Position numbers and translations under genes: made by a program. The notes below the pieces were generated by a model, which did no database searches, was not told the origin of the DNA, and saw nothing but the letters and a program-made list of their open reading frames with translations. From DATGUN01 sp035301285 (GTDB lineage Bacteria > Bacillota > Bacilli > Bacillales > Amphibacillaceae), in contig DATGUN010000090.1 of the NCBI GenBank assembly GCA_035301285.1, positions 62,001 through 126,000 of the forward strand: a DNA stretch of 64,000 nucleotides, in the 5' to 3' direction. Below, one piece after another: positions 1 through 7,122 of the stretch. Within the stretch, counting starts at the first letter, position 1, and every line of letters begins with the position of its first letter.

Positions 1-416
1 CCTTCAAAAAGGCTTATGATATCGTTATCCTTTTTTCAATAGCGGCAGCTCTGGCTTGTATATTGGTACAACTATTTTTAATTCCATTCAATTTAAGTGT
101 TTTATGCATTATGTTGTTCTTGATGGTGGAAAATAAAACAGAGTGGAAACAACGTTTTTATGTATTTATCCGATTTTTATTGAAGCGCTATGAAGGTAAT
201 CCATCCATTCGAAATATAGAACCTATTATTGTGCCATCGCAAGCAACGATGATGGATGTGTTTGAACGGTTTAAGCGGGATAAGTCACATTCCATTTATA
301 TTATATACCCGTCCAGCATTCGCAAATCAATCGATGAGAATGAATGTTTACACAATTATTTTTACGAAAGGCATTATTATAAGTCAATCGGGGAAGTAGC
401 TGACTTGCACACGTGA
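1..416 (+). CDS. spoIVFB: Stage IV sporulation protein FB, pro-sigma-K protease (C-terminal part)
   Basis: Only the last 137 codons are present; the frame is open from base 3 and the start lies outside the window. SpoIVFB is an M50-type intramembrane metalloprotease in the membrane around the forespore, which removes the pro-sequence of sigma-K. The visible part begins in hydrophobic segments (through about residue 40) and then has a soluble tail with a motif like KQRFYVFIRFLLKRYEG and a CBS-like region (IIVPSQATMMDVFERF). The HExxH and NPDLG-type catalytic motifs would be upstream and cannot be checked. The identification rests on the tail plus position directly before rplU, as in B. subtilis. 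Its substrate gene sigK is also in this window (45.5-46.2 kb). Confidence 0.85.
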   Translation, partial: FKKAYDIVILFSIAAALACILVQLFLIPFNLSVLCIMLFLMVENKTEWKQRFYVFIRFLLKRYEGNPSIRNIEPIIVPSQATMMDVFERFKRDKSHSIYIIYPSSIRKSIDENECLHNYFYERHYYKSIGEVADLHT

Positions 417-445
417 CTTATTATATATATTAAGATCATAACTGC

Positions 446-475
446 TTGACAAATATTGATACAACATGGTAATAT
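446..475 (+). promoter_or_regulatory. Sigma-A promoter of the rplU operon
   Basis: TTGACA at 446-451 and TAATAT at 470-475 with an 18-base spacer. It lies just after the spoIVFB stop and about 100 bases before rplU, so transcription would start near 482 and cover the leader. Confidence 0.7.
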
Positions 476-481
476 CAATAC

Positions 482-567
482 GTTAAACGTAGCACACCAA
501 TGCTACAACCGCACAGAATAGGTCATAAACCGTTAAGGTGCCTATAATGGCGAGTCTTTCATAGGAG
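482..567 (+). promoter_or_regulatory. Ribosomal protein L21 leader (autoregulatory mRNA structure)
   Basis: The untranslated stretch between the promoter and rplU contains a hairpin with arms GTAGCA (489-494) and TGCTAC (501-506), further structured sequence, and ends in the strong RBS AGGAGG (563-568). Firmicutes carry an L21 leader RNA family at exactly this place, thought to let L21 repress its own operon. The call rests on position and the visible stem; I could not run a covariance model. Confidence 0.6.
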
Positions 568-576
568 GTGCAAAAT

Positions 577-885
577 ATGTACGCAATCATTGAAACAGGT
601 GGCAAGCAAATCAAGGTTGAAGAGGGACAAGAAGTGTTCGTTGAAAAAGTAGATGCACAAGATGACGAGAGTGTTACTTTTGATAAAGTGCTTTTTGTTG
701 GTGGAGACAGTGTAAAAGTTGGCGCTCCATATGTCGATGGTGCTTCTGTTACTGCAAATGTTGTAAAACACGGTCGTGCGAAAAAGATTACCGTGTTTAA
801 ATATAAACGCAGAAAAAATTATCATCGTAAACAAGGCCACCGTCAACCCTATACAAAAGTTGTCATTGATAAAATCAATGCATAA
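577..885 (+). CDS. rplU: 50S ribosomal protein L21
   Basis: A 102-residue protein beginning MYAIIETGGKQIKVEEGQ, the L21 signature, with a basic C-terminal part (RRKNYHRKQGHRQPYT) that binds 23S rRNA. The ATG at 577 is preferred over an in-frame GTG at 568 because the GTG overlaps AGGAGG at 563-568, while 577 has an 8-base spacing and gives the usual family length. It is the first gene of rplU-prp-rpmA; prp follows after 15 bases. Confidence 0.97.
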   Translation: MYAIIETGGKQIKVEEGQEVFVEKVDAQDDESVTFDKVLFVGGDSVKVGAPYVDGASVTANVVKHGRAKKITVFKYKRRKNYHRKQGHRQPYTKVVIDKINA

Positions 886-900
886 AGAAGGATTACCAAT

Positions 901-1224
901 ATGATACAGGTAACGGTATCCCGTGATCATAACAACATAACTGGCTTTGAAATAGCAGGACATGCGGATAGTGGTCCTTACGGCTATGATTTGGTATGTG
1001 CCGGCGTTTCCGCTGTTTCATTCGGAGCGATAAATGCGATTGAAGAATTGTGTGATATCGAACCCCATATTCATCAAAGTGATGACGGGGGATATATTCG
1101 AGTCGATGTACCGTCATCATTAGCAGATACACAGTTTGACAATGTACAGATATTACTTCAAGGTATGCTTGTTTCATTAAAGACCATTGAACGTGAATAT
1201 GGAGAGTTTATACAGATATATTAA
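901..1224 (+). CDS. prp: Ribosomal-processing cysteine protease Prp
   Basis: A 107-residue protein of the YsxB/Prp family. The conserved pattern GHADSGPYGYDLVCAGVS (about residues 20-37) supplies the catalytic His and Cys. In Firmicutes Prp removes the N-terminal extension of ribosomal protein L27 before or during 50S assembly. Its substrate is the very next gene, rpmA, which carries the cleavable extension. It sits between rplU and rpmA as in B. subtilis and Staphylococcus, with an AGAAGG ribosome site before the ATG. Confidence 0.93.
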   Translation: MIQVTVSRDHNNITGFEIAGHADSGPYGYDLVCAGVSAVSFGAINAIEELCDIEPHIHQSDDGGYIRVDVPSSLADTQFDNVQILLQGMLVSLKTIEREYGEFIQIY

Positions 1225-1242
1225 TAGAGGAGGTGCATGATA

Positions 1243-1539
1243 ATGCTTCGTCTTGATCTACAGTTTTTTGCTCAGAAAAAAGGTGCAGGTAGCACACGTA
1301 ATGGACGTGATTCACATGCAAAACGTCTAGGCGCTAAGCGTGCCGACGGACAATTCGTCACAGGAGGGTCCATTTTATATCGCCAACGTGGTACAAAGAT
1401 CTATCCTGGTGAAAATGTTGGCCGCGGTGGAGATGACACACTTTTTGCCAAAGTTGATGGCATTGTGAAATTTGAACGTTTAGGGCGCGATCGAAAAAAA
1501 GTCAGCGTGCAACCACAACCACAATTACAAGAAGCATAA
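1243..1539 (+). CDS. rpmA: 50S ribosomal protein L27 with cleavable N-terminus
   Basis: A 98-residue L27. It starts MLRLDLQFFAQKKGAGSTRN; LQFFA is the Prp recognition site, so the mature protein should begin after the first nine or ten residues. The body (GRDSHAKRLGAKRADGQF, GGSILYRQRGTKIYPG) is nearly invariant. The ATG at 1243 is chosen over the one at 1237: AGGAGG at 1228-1233 leaves a 9-base gap to 1243 but only 3 bases to 1237. The C-terminal tail is Gln/Pro-rich and a few residues longer than in B. subtilis. A terminator follows. Confidence 0.97.
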   Translation: MLRLDLQFFAQKKGAGSTRNGRDSHAKRLGAKRADGQFVTGGSILYRQRGTKIYPGENVGRGGDDTLFAKVDGIVKFERLGRDRKKVSVQPQPQLQEA

Positions 1540-1544
1540 TATAT

Positions 1545-1580
1545 AAAAAACTCCAATCCAAAGCTAGATTGGAGTTTTTT
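1545..1580 (+). terminator. Intrinsic terminator after rpmA
   Basis: Arms AAAAAACTCCAATC (1545-1558) and GATTGGAGTTTTTT (1567-1580) form a perfect stem ending in a T run, six bases after the rpmA stop. Confidence 0.93.
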
Positions 1581-1608
1581 ATGTTCGCATGAAAATATTC
1601 TTTTTTTC

Positions 1609-1617
1609 TGCTATAAT
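1609..1617 (+). promoter_or_regulatory. Extended -10 promoter of spo0B-obg
   Basis: TGCTATAAT, a perfect extended -10, sits between the rpmA terminator and the spo0B RBS. The -35 position (around 1588-1594) is poor, which is typical of extended -10 promoters. It would give a leader of only about 15 bases. Confidence 0.6.
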
Positions 1618-1638
1618 TTTTGTCATTGGAGGGATTGT

Positions 1639-2181
1639 ATGGAAGATCGGGAAGTTGTTCAATTGCTTCGTCTCTATCGACATGATGTCATGAATCAACT
1701 GCAACTTATAAACGGATATATAAGCATGAACAAACCAGAAATGGTCCAGGAAAAAATTGCTGACTATAATACGTACATACATGAGGAACAGAAATTGATG
1801 AATTTGAACGCCCATTCATTTACATTATGGCTCATCTTTTTTAATGCCAACCATGCAAATATGCATATCACCTATGAAATCAATCTCCGCGATGCTAAAT
1901 TAAGTGATGTGGATACACTTTTAAAAACACAATGTGAAAAAGTCTTCGATTACTTCAATGACCATGTACCCGATACAAATTATTGTGAAGGTCATTTGTC
2001 ATTGGGGGTCGATCAAGAAACTTCTTTGTTGAAAACGAGTATTGCTATAAACGGGGAGTTTCAGGCTGTTGATGAAAACCATGTTAAACAGCTGCAAGGT
2101 ATTTCCCGGTTACAACTAAAGAAAACAAATTCAGGGATGCAATGTGATTTTTTGCTTCCTTTGCATAATGAGGTGGAATAA
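1639..2181 (+). CDS. spo0B: Sporulation initiation phosphotransferase Spo0B
   Basis: A 180-residue protein with the pattern LYRHDVMNQLQLINGYIS near the N-terminus; His15 in RHDVMN corresponds to the phosphorylated histidine of B. subtilis Spo0B. Spo0B accepts phosphate from Spo0F and passes it to Spo0A in the sporulation phosphorelay. The N-terminal helical hairpin is conserved and the C-terminal ATPase-like half is divergent, as usual for the family. The ATG at 1639 has GGAGGG a few bases upstream. The stop codon directly abuts the TTG start of obg, so the two are probably translationally coupled. Confidence 0.9.
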   Translation: MEDREVVQLLRLYRHDVMNQLQLINGYISMNKPEMVQEKIADYNTYIHEEQKLMNLNAHSFTLWLIFFNANHANMHITYEINLRDAKLSDVDTLLKTQCEKVFDYFNDHVPDTNYCEGHLSLGVDQETSLLKTSIAINGEFQAVDENHVKQLQGISRLQLKKTNSGMQCDFLLPLHNEVE

Positions 2182-3462
2182 TTGTTTGTCGATCAAGTAG
2201 AGATTTACGTGAAATCCGGAGATGGCGGGAATGGACTTGTGGCATTCAGACGTGAAAAATATGTCCCTAAAGGAGGTCCTGCCGGAGGGGATGGTGGGAA
2301 TGGCGGGGATGTTTTGTTCGAGGTTGACGAAGGTCTGAATACCTTGATGAAATTCCGTTATAATCGCCATTATAAAGCTAAACGTGGAGAAAACGGGATG
2401 AGCCAAACACAGCATGGTAAAAATGCTGTGCCGCTTATCGTACCTGTTCCACCCGGAACCATCATAACGGATATGGATACCGGTGAAACAATAGCCGATT
2501 TAACCGTTCATAAACAACGCGCATTGATTGCCAAAGGGGGGCGTGGCGGGCGTGGAAATACGCGTTTCGCGGGTCCGAGAAATCCTGCACCGGATATTGC
2601 TGAAAAAGGAGAACCTGGAATAGAAAAAACGTTGCAAGTGGAGTTGAAACTTCTTGCTGATGTCGGTTTGGTAGGATTTCCAAGTGTAGGAAAATCAACG
2701 TTATTATCGGTTGTTACCGCAGCCAAACCAAAAATTGCGGATTATCACTTTACTACAATTGCACCAAATCTTGGTGTTGTATCGACGGAAGATCAGCGTA
2801 GTTTTGTGATGGCTGATCTTCCGGGATTAATGGAAGGTGCTCATACGGGAGTGGGATTGGGACATCAGTTCTTAAGGCATATTGAACGGACAAGGGTCAT
2901 TGTTCATGTGATCGATATGGCAGGAACGGAAGGAAGAGATCCATTTGATGATTTTTTGAAAATCAATCATGAACTGGAAACGTATGAATCAGCTCTCATT
3001 GACCGTCCCCAAATTATAGCGGCCAATAAAATGGAAATGCCGAATGCAAAAGAAAATCTAGAAAAATTTAAAGCACATTTAACACAAGACATACCTATTT
3101 TTCCAATTTCGGCATTAACAAAACAAGGATTGCGAGATTTGTTATATGCCATTGCAGATGTATTGGAGAAAACGGATATAGAACCTTTGGAAGAAAAAGA
3201 ATTGGATGAAAAAGTGATTTATCGACATGAAGCGACTGAAGCCCCTTTTTACATTTCAAGGGATTCCGATGGAACATATGTCATCACCGGCAAAAAAGTA
3301 GAGAAATTATTCCAAATGACTGATTTCGGGCATGATGAATCCATACAACGGTTTTCAAGGCAACTGCGTGGTATGGGAGTAGATGAAGCCCTCCGGGAGA
3401 AAGGAGTCGAAGATGGTGACACGGTTCGCCTCCTGGATTATGAATTTGAATTCATCGAATAG
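2182..3462 (+). CDS. obg: GTPase Obg (CgtA)
   Basis: A 426-residue Obg. The glycine-rich Obg fold begins MFVDQVEIYVKSGDGGNG and runs to about residue 158. The G domain has G1 GFPSVGKS (165-172), G3 DLPG (212-215) and G4 NKME (about 282). The C-terminal OCT domain ends GMGVDEALREKGVEDGD. Obg binds the 50S subunit and acts in ribosome assembly and, in Bacillus, in stress and sporulation signalling. Initiation is at TTG with GAGGTGGA just upstream inside the end of spo0B. Confidence 0.97.
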   Translation: MFVDQVEIYVKSGDGGNGLVAFRREKYVPKGGPAGGDGGNGGDVLFEVDEGLNTLMKFRYNRHYKAKRGENGMSQTQHGKNAVPLIVPVPPGTIITDMDTGETIADLTVHKQRALIAKGGRGGRGNTRFAGPRNPAPDIAEKGEPGIEKTLQVELKLLADVGLVGFPSVGKSTLLSVVTAAKPKIADYHFTTIAPNLGVVSTEDQRSFVMADLPGLMEGAHTGVGLGHQFLRHIERTRVIVHVIDMAGTEGRDPFDDFLKINHELETYESALIDRPQIIAANKMEMPNAKENLEKFKAHLTQDIPIFPISALTKQGLRDLLYAIADVLEKTDIEPLEEKELDEKVIYRHEATEAPFYISRDSDGTYVITGKKVEKLFQMTDFGHDESIQRFSRQLRGMGVDEALREKGVEDGDTVRLLDYEFEFIE

Positions 3463-3471
3463 AGACACCTC

Positions 3472-3517
3472 AAGAACTGTTCTTTACCTTTAATGGCAAA
3501 GAACAGTTCTTTGTAGT
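3472..3517 (+). terminator. Hairpin terminator after obg
   Basis: A perfect 14-base stem, AAGAACTGTTCTTT (3472-3485) with AAAGAACAGTTCTT (3498-3511), loop of 12 bases, starting 9 bases after the obg stop. The T tract is short, so termination may be partial. Confidence 0.65.
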
Positions 3518-3594
3518 CTCTATAATGAACATTTTATAAGAAGGTGCATATGTTATTGAGTAATTGCCCAGTCGATGGAAAGGAGAATGGATCC

Positions 3595-4101
3595 ATGAAA
3601 ATTCATAGGACTCAAGAGGTGGAATCACTGACAACAATTGCCGAATATAATAATGTTGACATAGATGTCTTGATACAAGCGAATCCACATATAAAAGAAA
3701 CAAACAGAATATCACACGGAACGAAAGTAAAAATACCGCAACAAAGAAAATCGGTCATAAGCGCTCAACGAAAATTGAAATCAAATGCAAAAGAAAAAAA
3801 GAAAGTACACGAGGAATCAAATAATACACGCTACAATCCGGTTATCAAGGAAGATGACACTTGGCAACCTCAGCCTACAGTAAAAGAGCGCATTCAGCTT
3901 GAAAAGAAACGTCATGCCATAAACCATAAAAAAGAAAATCCAAAAAAAAGTAATCCTAAACGACACAAACAGAAAAAGTCAGGTAAAAAACAAATGGAAG
4001 GGAATCGTTATTGTTCTTTACGCGAAAATCCTGTTGACAAAATACGAAATATCCCATATGACACAATCCCCGATGTTAATTTATTACAATTGATTCCATA
4101 A
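3595..4101 (+). CDS. SafA-like LysM-domain spore coat morphogenetic protein
   Basis: A 168-residue protein with one N-terminal LysM domain (about residues 1-50; ESLTTIAEYNNVDIDVLIQA, then ISHGTKVKIP). The rest is very Lys/Gln/Asn-rich and ends in a hydrophobic segment. B. subtilis SafA begins MKIH and carries an N-terminal LysM, targets the spore cortex surface and lies just before coxA; the MKIH start and position match. Here the usual KGDSLWKIA core is degenerate (EVESLTTIA) and the protein is less than half the length of B. subtilis SafA (about 387). The ATG at 3595 has AAGGAGA 8 bases upstream; an in-frame ATG at 3550 with AGAAGGTG is possible and would add 15 residues. Confidence 0.65.
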   Translation: MKIHRTQEVESLTTIAEYNNVDIDVLIQANPHIKETNRISHGTKVKIPQQRKSVISAQRKLKSNAKEKKKVHEESNNTRYNPVIKEDDTWQPQPTVKERIQLEKKRHAINHKKENPKKSNPKRHKQKKSGKKQMEGNRYCSLRENPVDKIRNIPYDTIPDVNLLQLIP

Positions 4102-4195
4102 GTTTTCGGAATTATATTGGAAAATGTGTTTCTTTTCATACAACGTGGTTAATGCTAATATGAAGAGTATAGCATATAAAAAAGGGGCACCAATT

Positions 4196-4930
4196 ATGGA
4201 AACAGAAGTAGAACATATTATTGAATGGTTACAACAACAAGTTGAAGAAGCGAATGTAAATGGGCTTTTGGTTGGCGTAAGTGGGGGACTTGATTCAGCC
4301 GTTGTTGCCAATCTTATTAAACACGCTTTTCCAGATGAATCGCTTGGAATCATCTTGCCGTTGAAAAATAGTGAGGCGGATATACAGGACGCACATGATG
4401 TCGTCGATAAATGTGACATTGAACACATGACAATTGATTTAACCAAGACACATGAAACATTATGGTCAGAAATCCAGCCACATTTTACCAATCGAAAAAA
4501 TGAGGAAAATCCCTTAACAGATGCGAATCTGAGGGCACGACTAAGGATGGGCGCATTGTACACTGTTGCCACTGATCGACGCTACCTAGTCGTGGGGACG
4601 GATAATGCTTCTGAATGGTATACCGGCTATTTTACAAAATATGGTGATGGCGGAGTGGATATTCTTCCGTTAGTACAATATACTAAAAAAGAAGTACGGG
4701 AAATGGCGGCTTATTTAGGCGTTCCGAAAAATATCATCAAAAAAAATCCAAGCGCTGATCTATGGGATGGACAGACCGATGAAACGGAAATGGGTACAAC
4801 TTATGATAAAATTGATGCTTACTTAAATAATGATGCAATCCCCAAAAAGGATGAAGATCTTATTGAAAAAATGCATCAAAAAACAGAACATAAACGCCGC
4901 ATTCCACCAATTTATCAGCGAACGCGATGA
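4196..4930 (+). CDS. nadE: NH3-dependent NAD+ synthetase
   Basis: A 244-residue N-type ATP pyrophosphatase. The PP-loop SGGLDS is at residues 29-34; GTDNASEWYTGYFTKYGDGG and KKNPSADLWDGQTDE are NadE signatures. It makes NAD+ from deamido-NAD+, ATP and ammonia. There is no glutaminase domain, so free ammonia is the nitrogen donor. The ATG at 4196 with AAAGGGG upstream is preferred over a longer form from 4124. In B. subtilis the nadBCA genes lie in this interval next to safA, so NAD genes occur at this site in both. A terminator follows. Confidence 0.92.
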   Translation: METEVEHIIEWLQQQVEEANVNGLLVGVSGGLDSAVVANLIKHAFPDESLGIILPLKNSEADIQDAHDVVDKCDIEHMTIDLTKTHETLWSEIQPHFTNRKNEENPLTDANLRARLRMGALYTVATDRRYLVVGTDNASEWYTGYFTKYGDGGVDILPLVQYTKKEVREMAAYLGVPKNIIKKNPSADLWDGQTDETEMGTTYDKIDAYLNNDAIPKKDEDLIEKMHQKTEHKRRIPPIYQRTR

Positions 4931-4954
4931 GATTCCTATATTTTACAGTGTAAG

Positions 4955-4998
4955 AAAACCTTCTTGAAGCACATTATTATACAAAAGGAGGTTTTTTT
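4955..4998 (+). terminator. Terminator of nadE whose 3' arm contains the next gene's RBS
   Basis: AAAACCTTCTT (4955-4965) pairs with AAGGAGGTTTT (4985-4995) through one G-T wobble, followed by T through 4998. The right arm holds the RBS AAAGGAGG (4984-4991) of the gene starting at 4999. In any transcript that reads through, the RBS would be sequestered. Confidence 0.7.
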
Positions 4999-5508
4999 AT
5001 GCGTATTAAAATATTTATGATCGGTGCTGTGGTTTTACTGTTGATAGGCTGTACAGATAAAGATGAACAATTTCAAAATGATAATGGACCCGAAACAAAT
5101 CAGGAACGGTATACGCCATCAGATGATCAGTCGAACCCAATGACACAGAACACAAGAAACAAGCAAAGAAATCAAGGTCATTTTGATGATGATAAAGATA
5201 TTTTCACAAATGAGGCATCCGAAAAGATACAAGATATGTTGAACAACAGACAAGATATAAGAAATTCACAAGTTGCGATAACGGATACCAGAGCTCTTAT
5301 CGCAGTTCAACTCAGCAAAAATGCCGACAGGGAAAATATACTGGATTCAATCGAAAACGACATCAAACATATCGTCCCTAAAAAAGAACTTGTCATCTAT
5401 ACAGAAGACAGTTACTATGATCGGATGAAAAATCTCGGGTCACAACTTAAAAGGTTGACCGATCATGATGATATCGATAAATTTATTGACGACTATTTTA
5501 AAGAATAA
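4999..5508 (+). CDS. coxA: CoxA-like sporulation lipoprotein (YhcN/YlaJ family)
   Basis: A 169-residue lipoprotein: a short basic start, a hydrophobic stretch and the lipobox LIGC (Cys about 18), followed by an Asp/Asn/Gln-rich linker. The C-terminal half (about 70-169: IQDMLNNRQDIRNSQVAITD, then ALIAVQL) resembles the YhcN/YlaJ spore lipoprotein family. B. subtilis CoxA, a spore cortex protein of this family, lies between safA and yebC, the same position as here. The biochemical role is unknown. Expression is probably tied to sporulation; I see no clear sporulation sigma site. Confidence 0.7.
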   Translation: MRIKIFMIGAVVLLLIGCTDKDEQFQNDNGPETNQERYTPSDDQSNPMTQNTRNKQRNQGHFDDDKDIFTNEASEKIQDMLNNRQDIRNSQVAITDTRALIAVQLSKNADRENILDSIENDIKHIVPKKELVIYTEDSYYDRMKNLGSQLKRLTDHDDIDKFIDDYFKE

Positions 5509-5612
5509 CTTTATTCTTAAATATGAGAAGGCTGTTTTTCGATAAAATTTCTTTATCAGATATACTATTTTTGATATAGTAAAAGAGAGACATGACAGAG
5601 AGGAGAATGTCC

Positions 5613-6344
5613 ATGGCAGGTCATTCTAAATGGAATAATATACAACGAAGGAAGAATGCACAAGATTCAAAACGCGGGAAAATATTTATGCGCCACGCTA
5701 AAAAAATATATACGGCTGCAAAACAAGGTGGCGGAGATCCAGATATGAATCCGCAGTTACGAACAGCAGTCGAAAAAGCAAAAGCTGAAAACATGCCGAA
5801 TGATAACATTGATCGTGCCATCAAAAAAGCGACAGGAACATTGGATGGGGCTCATTATGAAGAACTTACCTATGAAGGGTATGGCCCAGGGGGAACAGCC
5901 ATCATCGTTCATGTTTTGACGGATAATAAAAATCGTACAGCGAGTGAAGTGAGACATGCCTTCAGCAAACACGGCGGCAACTTAGGCGAAAGCGGGTGTG
6001 TTGCTTTTATGTTCGACCGTAAAGGCTACATCCTTATACTTGATGAAGACGGTAAAGTCGATGAGGAAGAATTGACACTTTTGGCCATAGAAGCCGGGGC
6101 GGAGGATATTCGTGCTGACCAAGGCGGTTATGAAATATATACGACTCCTGATGACTTCAATGAGGTTTGCAAATATCTGGAGGCATCCGGATACACATTA
6201 AGTGATGAGGATGTCACATTAATTCCGCAAACGTACAGTCAATTGAGTGAACAAGATGAAGAAAAAATGGTGGCATTGATTGATACACTTGAGGATAGTG
6301 AAGATGTTCAAGACATCGTTCATAACTGGGAGAAATCGAATTAA
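5613..6344 (+). CDS. YebC/PmpR-family protein
   Basis: A 243-residue protein starting MAGHSKWNNIQRRKNAQDSK, the invariant YebC start, with ENMPNDNIDRAIKKATG and the acidic middle domain. Members bind DNA as regulators and, in recent work on the family, help ribosomes translate stalling motifs such as polyproline. The ATG at 5613 with AGGAGA 6 bases upstream matches the family start; a start at 5592 would add a non-conserved peptide. In B. subtilis bofC follows; here a hairpin and ruvA follow directly. Confidence 0.93.
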   Translation: MAGHSKWNNIQRRKNAQDSKRGKIFMRHAKKIYTAAKQGGGDPDMNPQLRTAVEKAKAENMPNDNIDRAIKKATGTLDGAHYEELTYEGYGPGGTAIIVHVLTDNKNRTASEVRHAFSKHGGNLGESGCVAFMFDRKGYILILDEDGKVDEEELTLLAIEAGAEDIRADQGGYEIYTTPDDFNEVCKYLEASGYTLSDEDVTLIPQTYSQLSEQDEEKMVALIDTLEDSEDVQDIVHNWEKSN

Positions 6345-6366
6345 CCGAATATGACATCATGTATAT

Positions 6367-6402
6367 ACTTCCATTCGCACTACATCATAGAATGGAAGTT
6401 TC
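6367..6402 (+). terminator. Hairpin after yebC
   Basis: ACTTCCATTC (6367-6376) and GAATGGAAGT (6390-6399) form a perfect 10-base stem with a 13-base loop, followed by a weak T-rich stretch. A promoter for ruvAB starts about 35 bases later. Confidence 0.55.
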
Positions 6403-6433
6403 GCTTGTGTAATAAAAACCACCCATGAACGAA

Positions 6434-6462
6434 TTGTATGTTAAAATAGATGATAATATAAT
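6434..6462 (+). promoter_or_regulatory. Promoter of ruvAB
   Basis: TTGTAT (6434-6439) and TATAAT (6457-6462) with a 17-base spacer, between the yebC hairpin and ruvA. No SOS (LexA) box of the GAAC-N4-GTTC type was seen beside it. Confidence 0.55.
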
Positions 6463-6494
6463 TTACCTGTTTTGTTTATAAAAAGGAGAAAAAA

Positions 6495-7103
6495 ATGATA
6501 GCATACATAAAAGGTCAACTCGAATCCATTCAGGAAGATGGAGTCATAGTGGATGTAGGTGGGATTGGATATGAAGTTGTCTGTTACAACCCATTCATTT
6601 TTGAAAGTTCATTGAATCAAGAAGTCAAAATACATACCTTTCATCATATACGCGAGGATGCCGAAGTTCTATACGGCTTTAAGGATGAAGAAGCGAAGTT
6701 TTTATTCATGAAACTCATTTCTGTCTCCGGTATTGGTCCTAAAGGAGCGTTGGGTATCCAGGGGAATGTGCAAATCAATGAATTTGTGGGTGCTGTTGAA
6801 AGAGAAGATGTAGCTTTTTTATCCAAATTCCCAGGTGTCGGTAAAAAAACAGCCAGACAGATTATTTTGGATTTGAAAGGCAAACTGCAAACATTCCTCT
6901 CGGTTTCCACTTCTGATGAAACGCATGATAATGGAGGAAGCCCCCTAGACGATAACTCGTTGACAGAGGCAAAAGAAGCGTTGAAAGCGTTAGGTTATAC
7001 GGAACGAGAAATGAAAGCTATACTTCCTCAACTACAAAAGGAAACAGACCTTTCAACTGATGAAATAATCAAAAGAGCGTTAGCATTATTGATGAAAAAT
7101 TAG
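6495..7103 (+). CDS. ruvA: Holliday junction DNA helicase subunit RuvA
   Basis: A 202-residue RuvA. Domain I (OB fold) begins MIAYIKGQLESIQEDGVIVD; two helix-hairpin-helix motifs follow (LISVSGIGPKGALGI and LSKFPGVGKKTARQIILDLK). The C-terminal domain III (about 155-202) binds RuvB. RuvA tetramers hold the Holliday junction while RuvB drives branch migration. AAAAGGAG precedes the ATG. ruvB follows 19 bases downstream. Confidence 0.97.
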   Translation: MIAYIKGQLESIQEDGVIVDVGGIGYEVVCYNPFIFESSLNQEVKIHTFHHIREDAEVLYGFKDEEAKFLFMKLISVSGIGPKGALGIQGNVQINEFVGAVEREDVAFLSKFPGVGKKTARQIILDLKGKLQTFLSVSTSDETHDNGGSPLDDNSLTEAKEALKALGYTEREMKAILPQLQKETDLSTDEIIKRALALLMKN

Positions 7104-7122
7104 AATAAGGTGGTAAATCTCT

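Noticed and set aside
559..963. Long minus-strand frame opposite rplU
   Set aside because: It is antisense to rplU, has no RBS and no recognisable protein; rplU is certain.
4137..4144. Sigma-E type -10 CATACAAC before nadE
   Set aside because: The possible -35 (TATATT) is too far away and nadE is a housekeeping gene.
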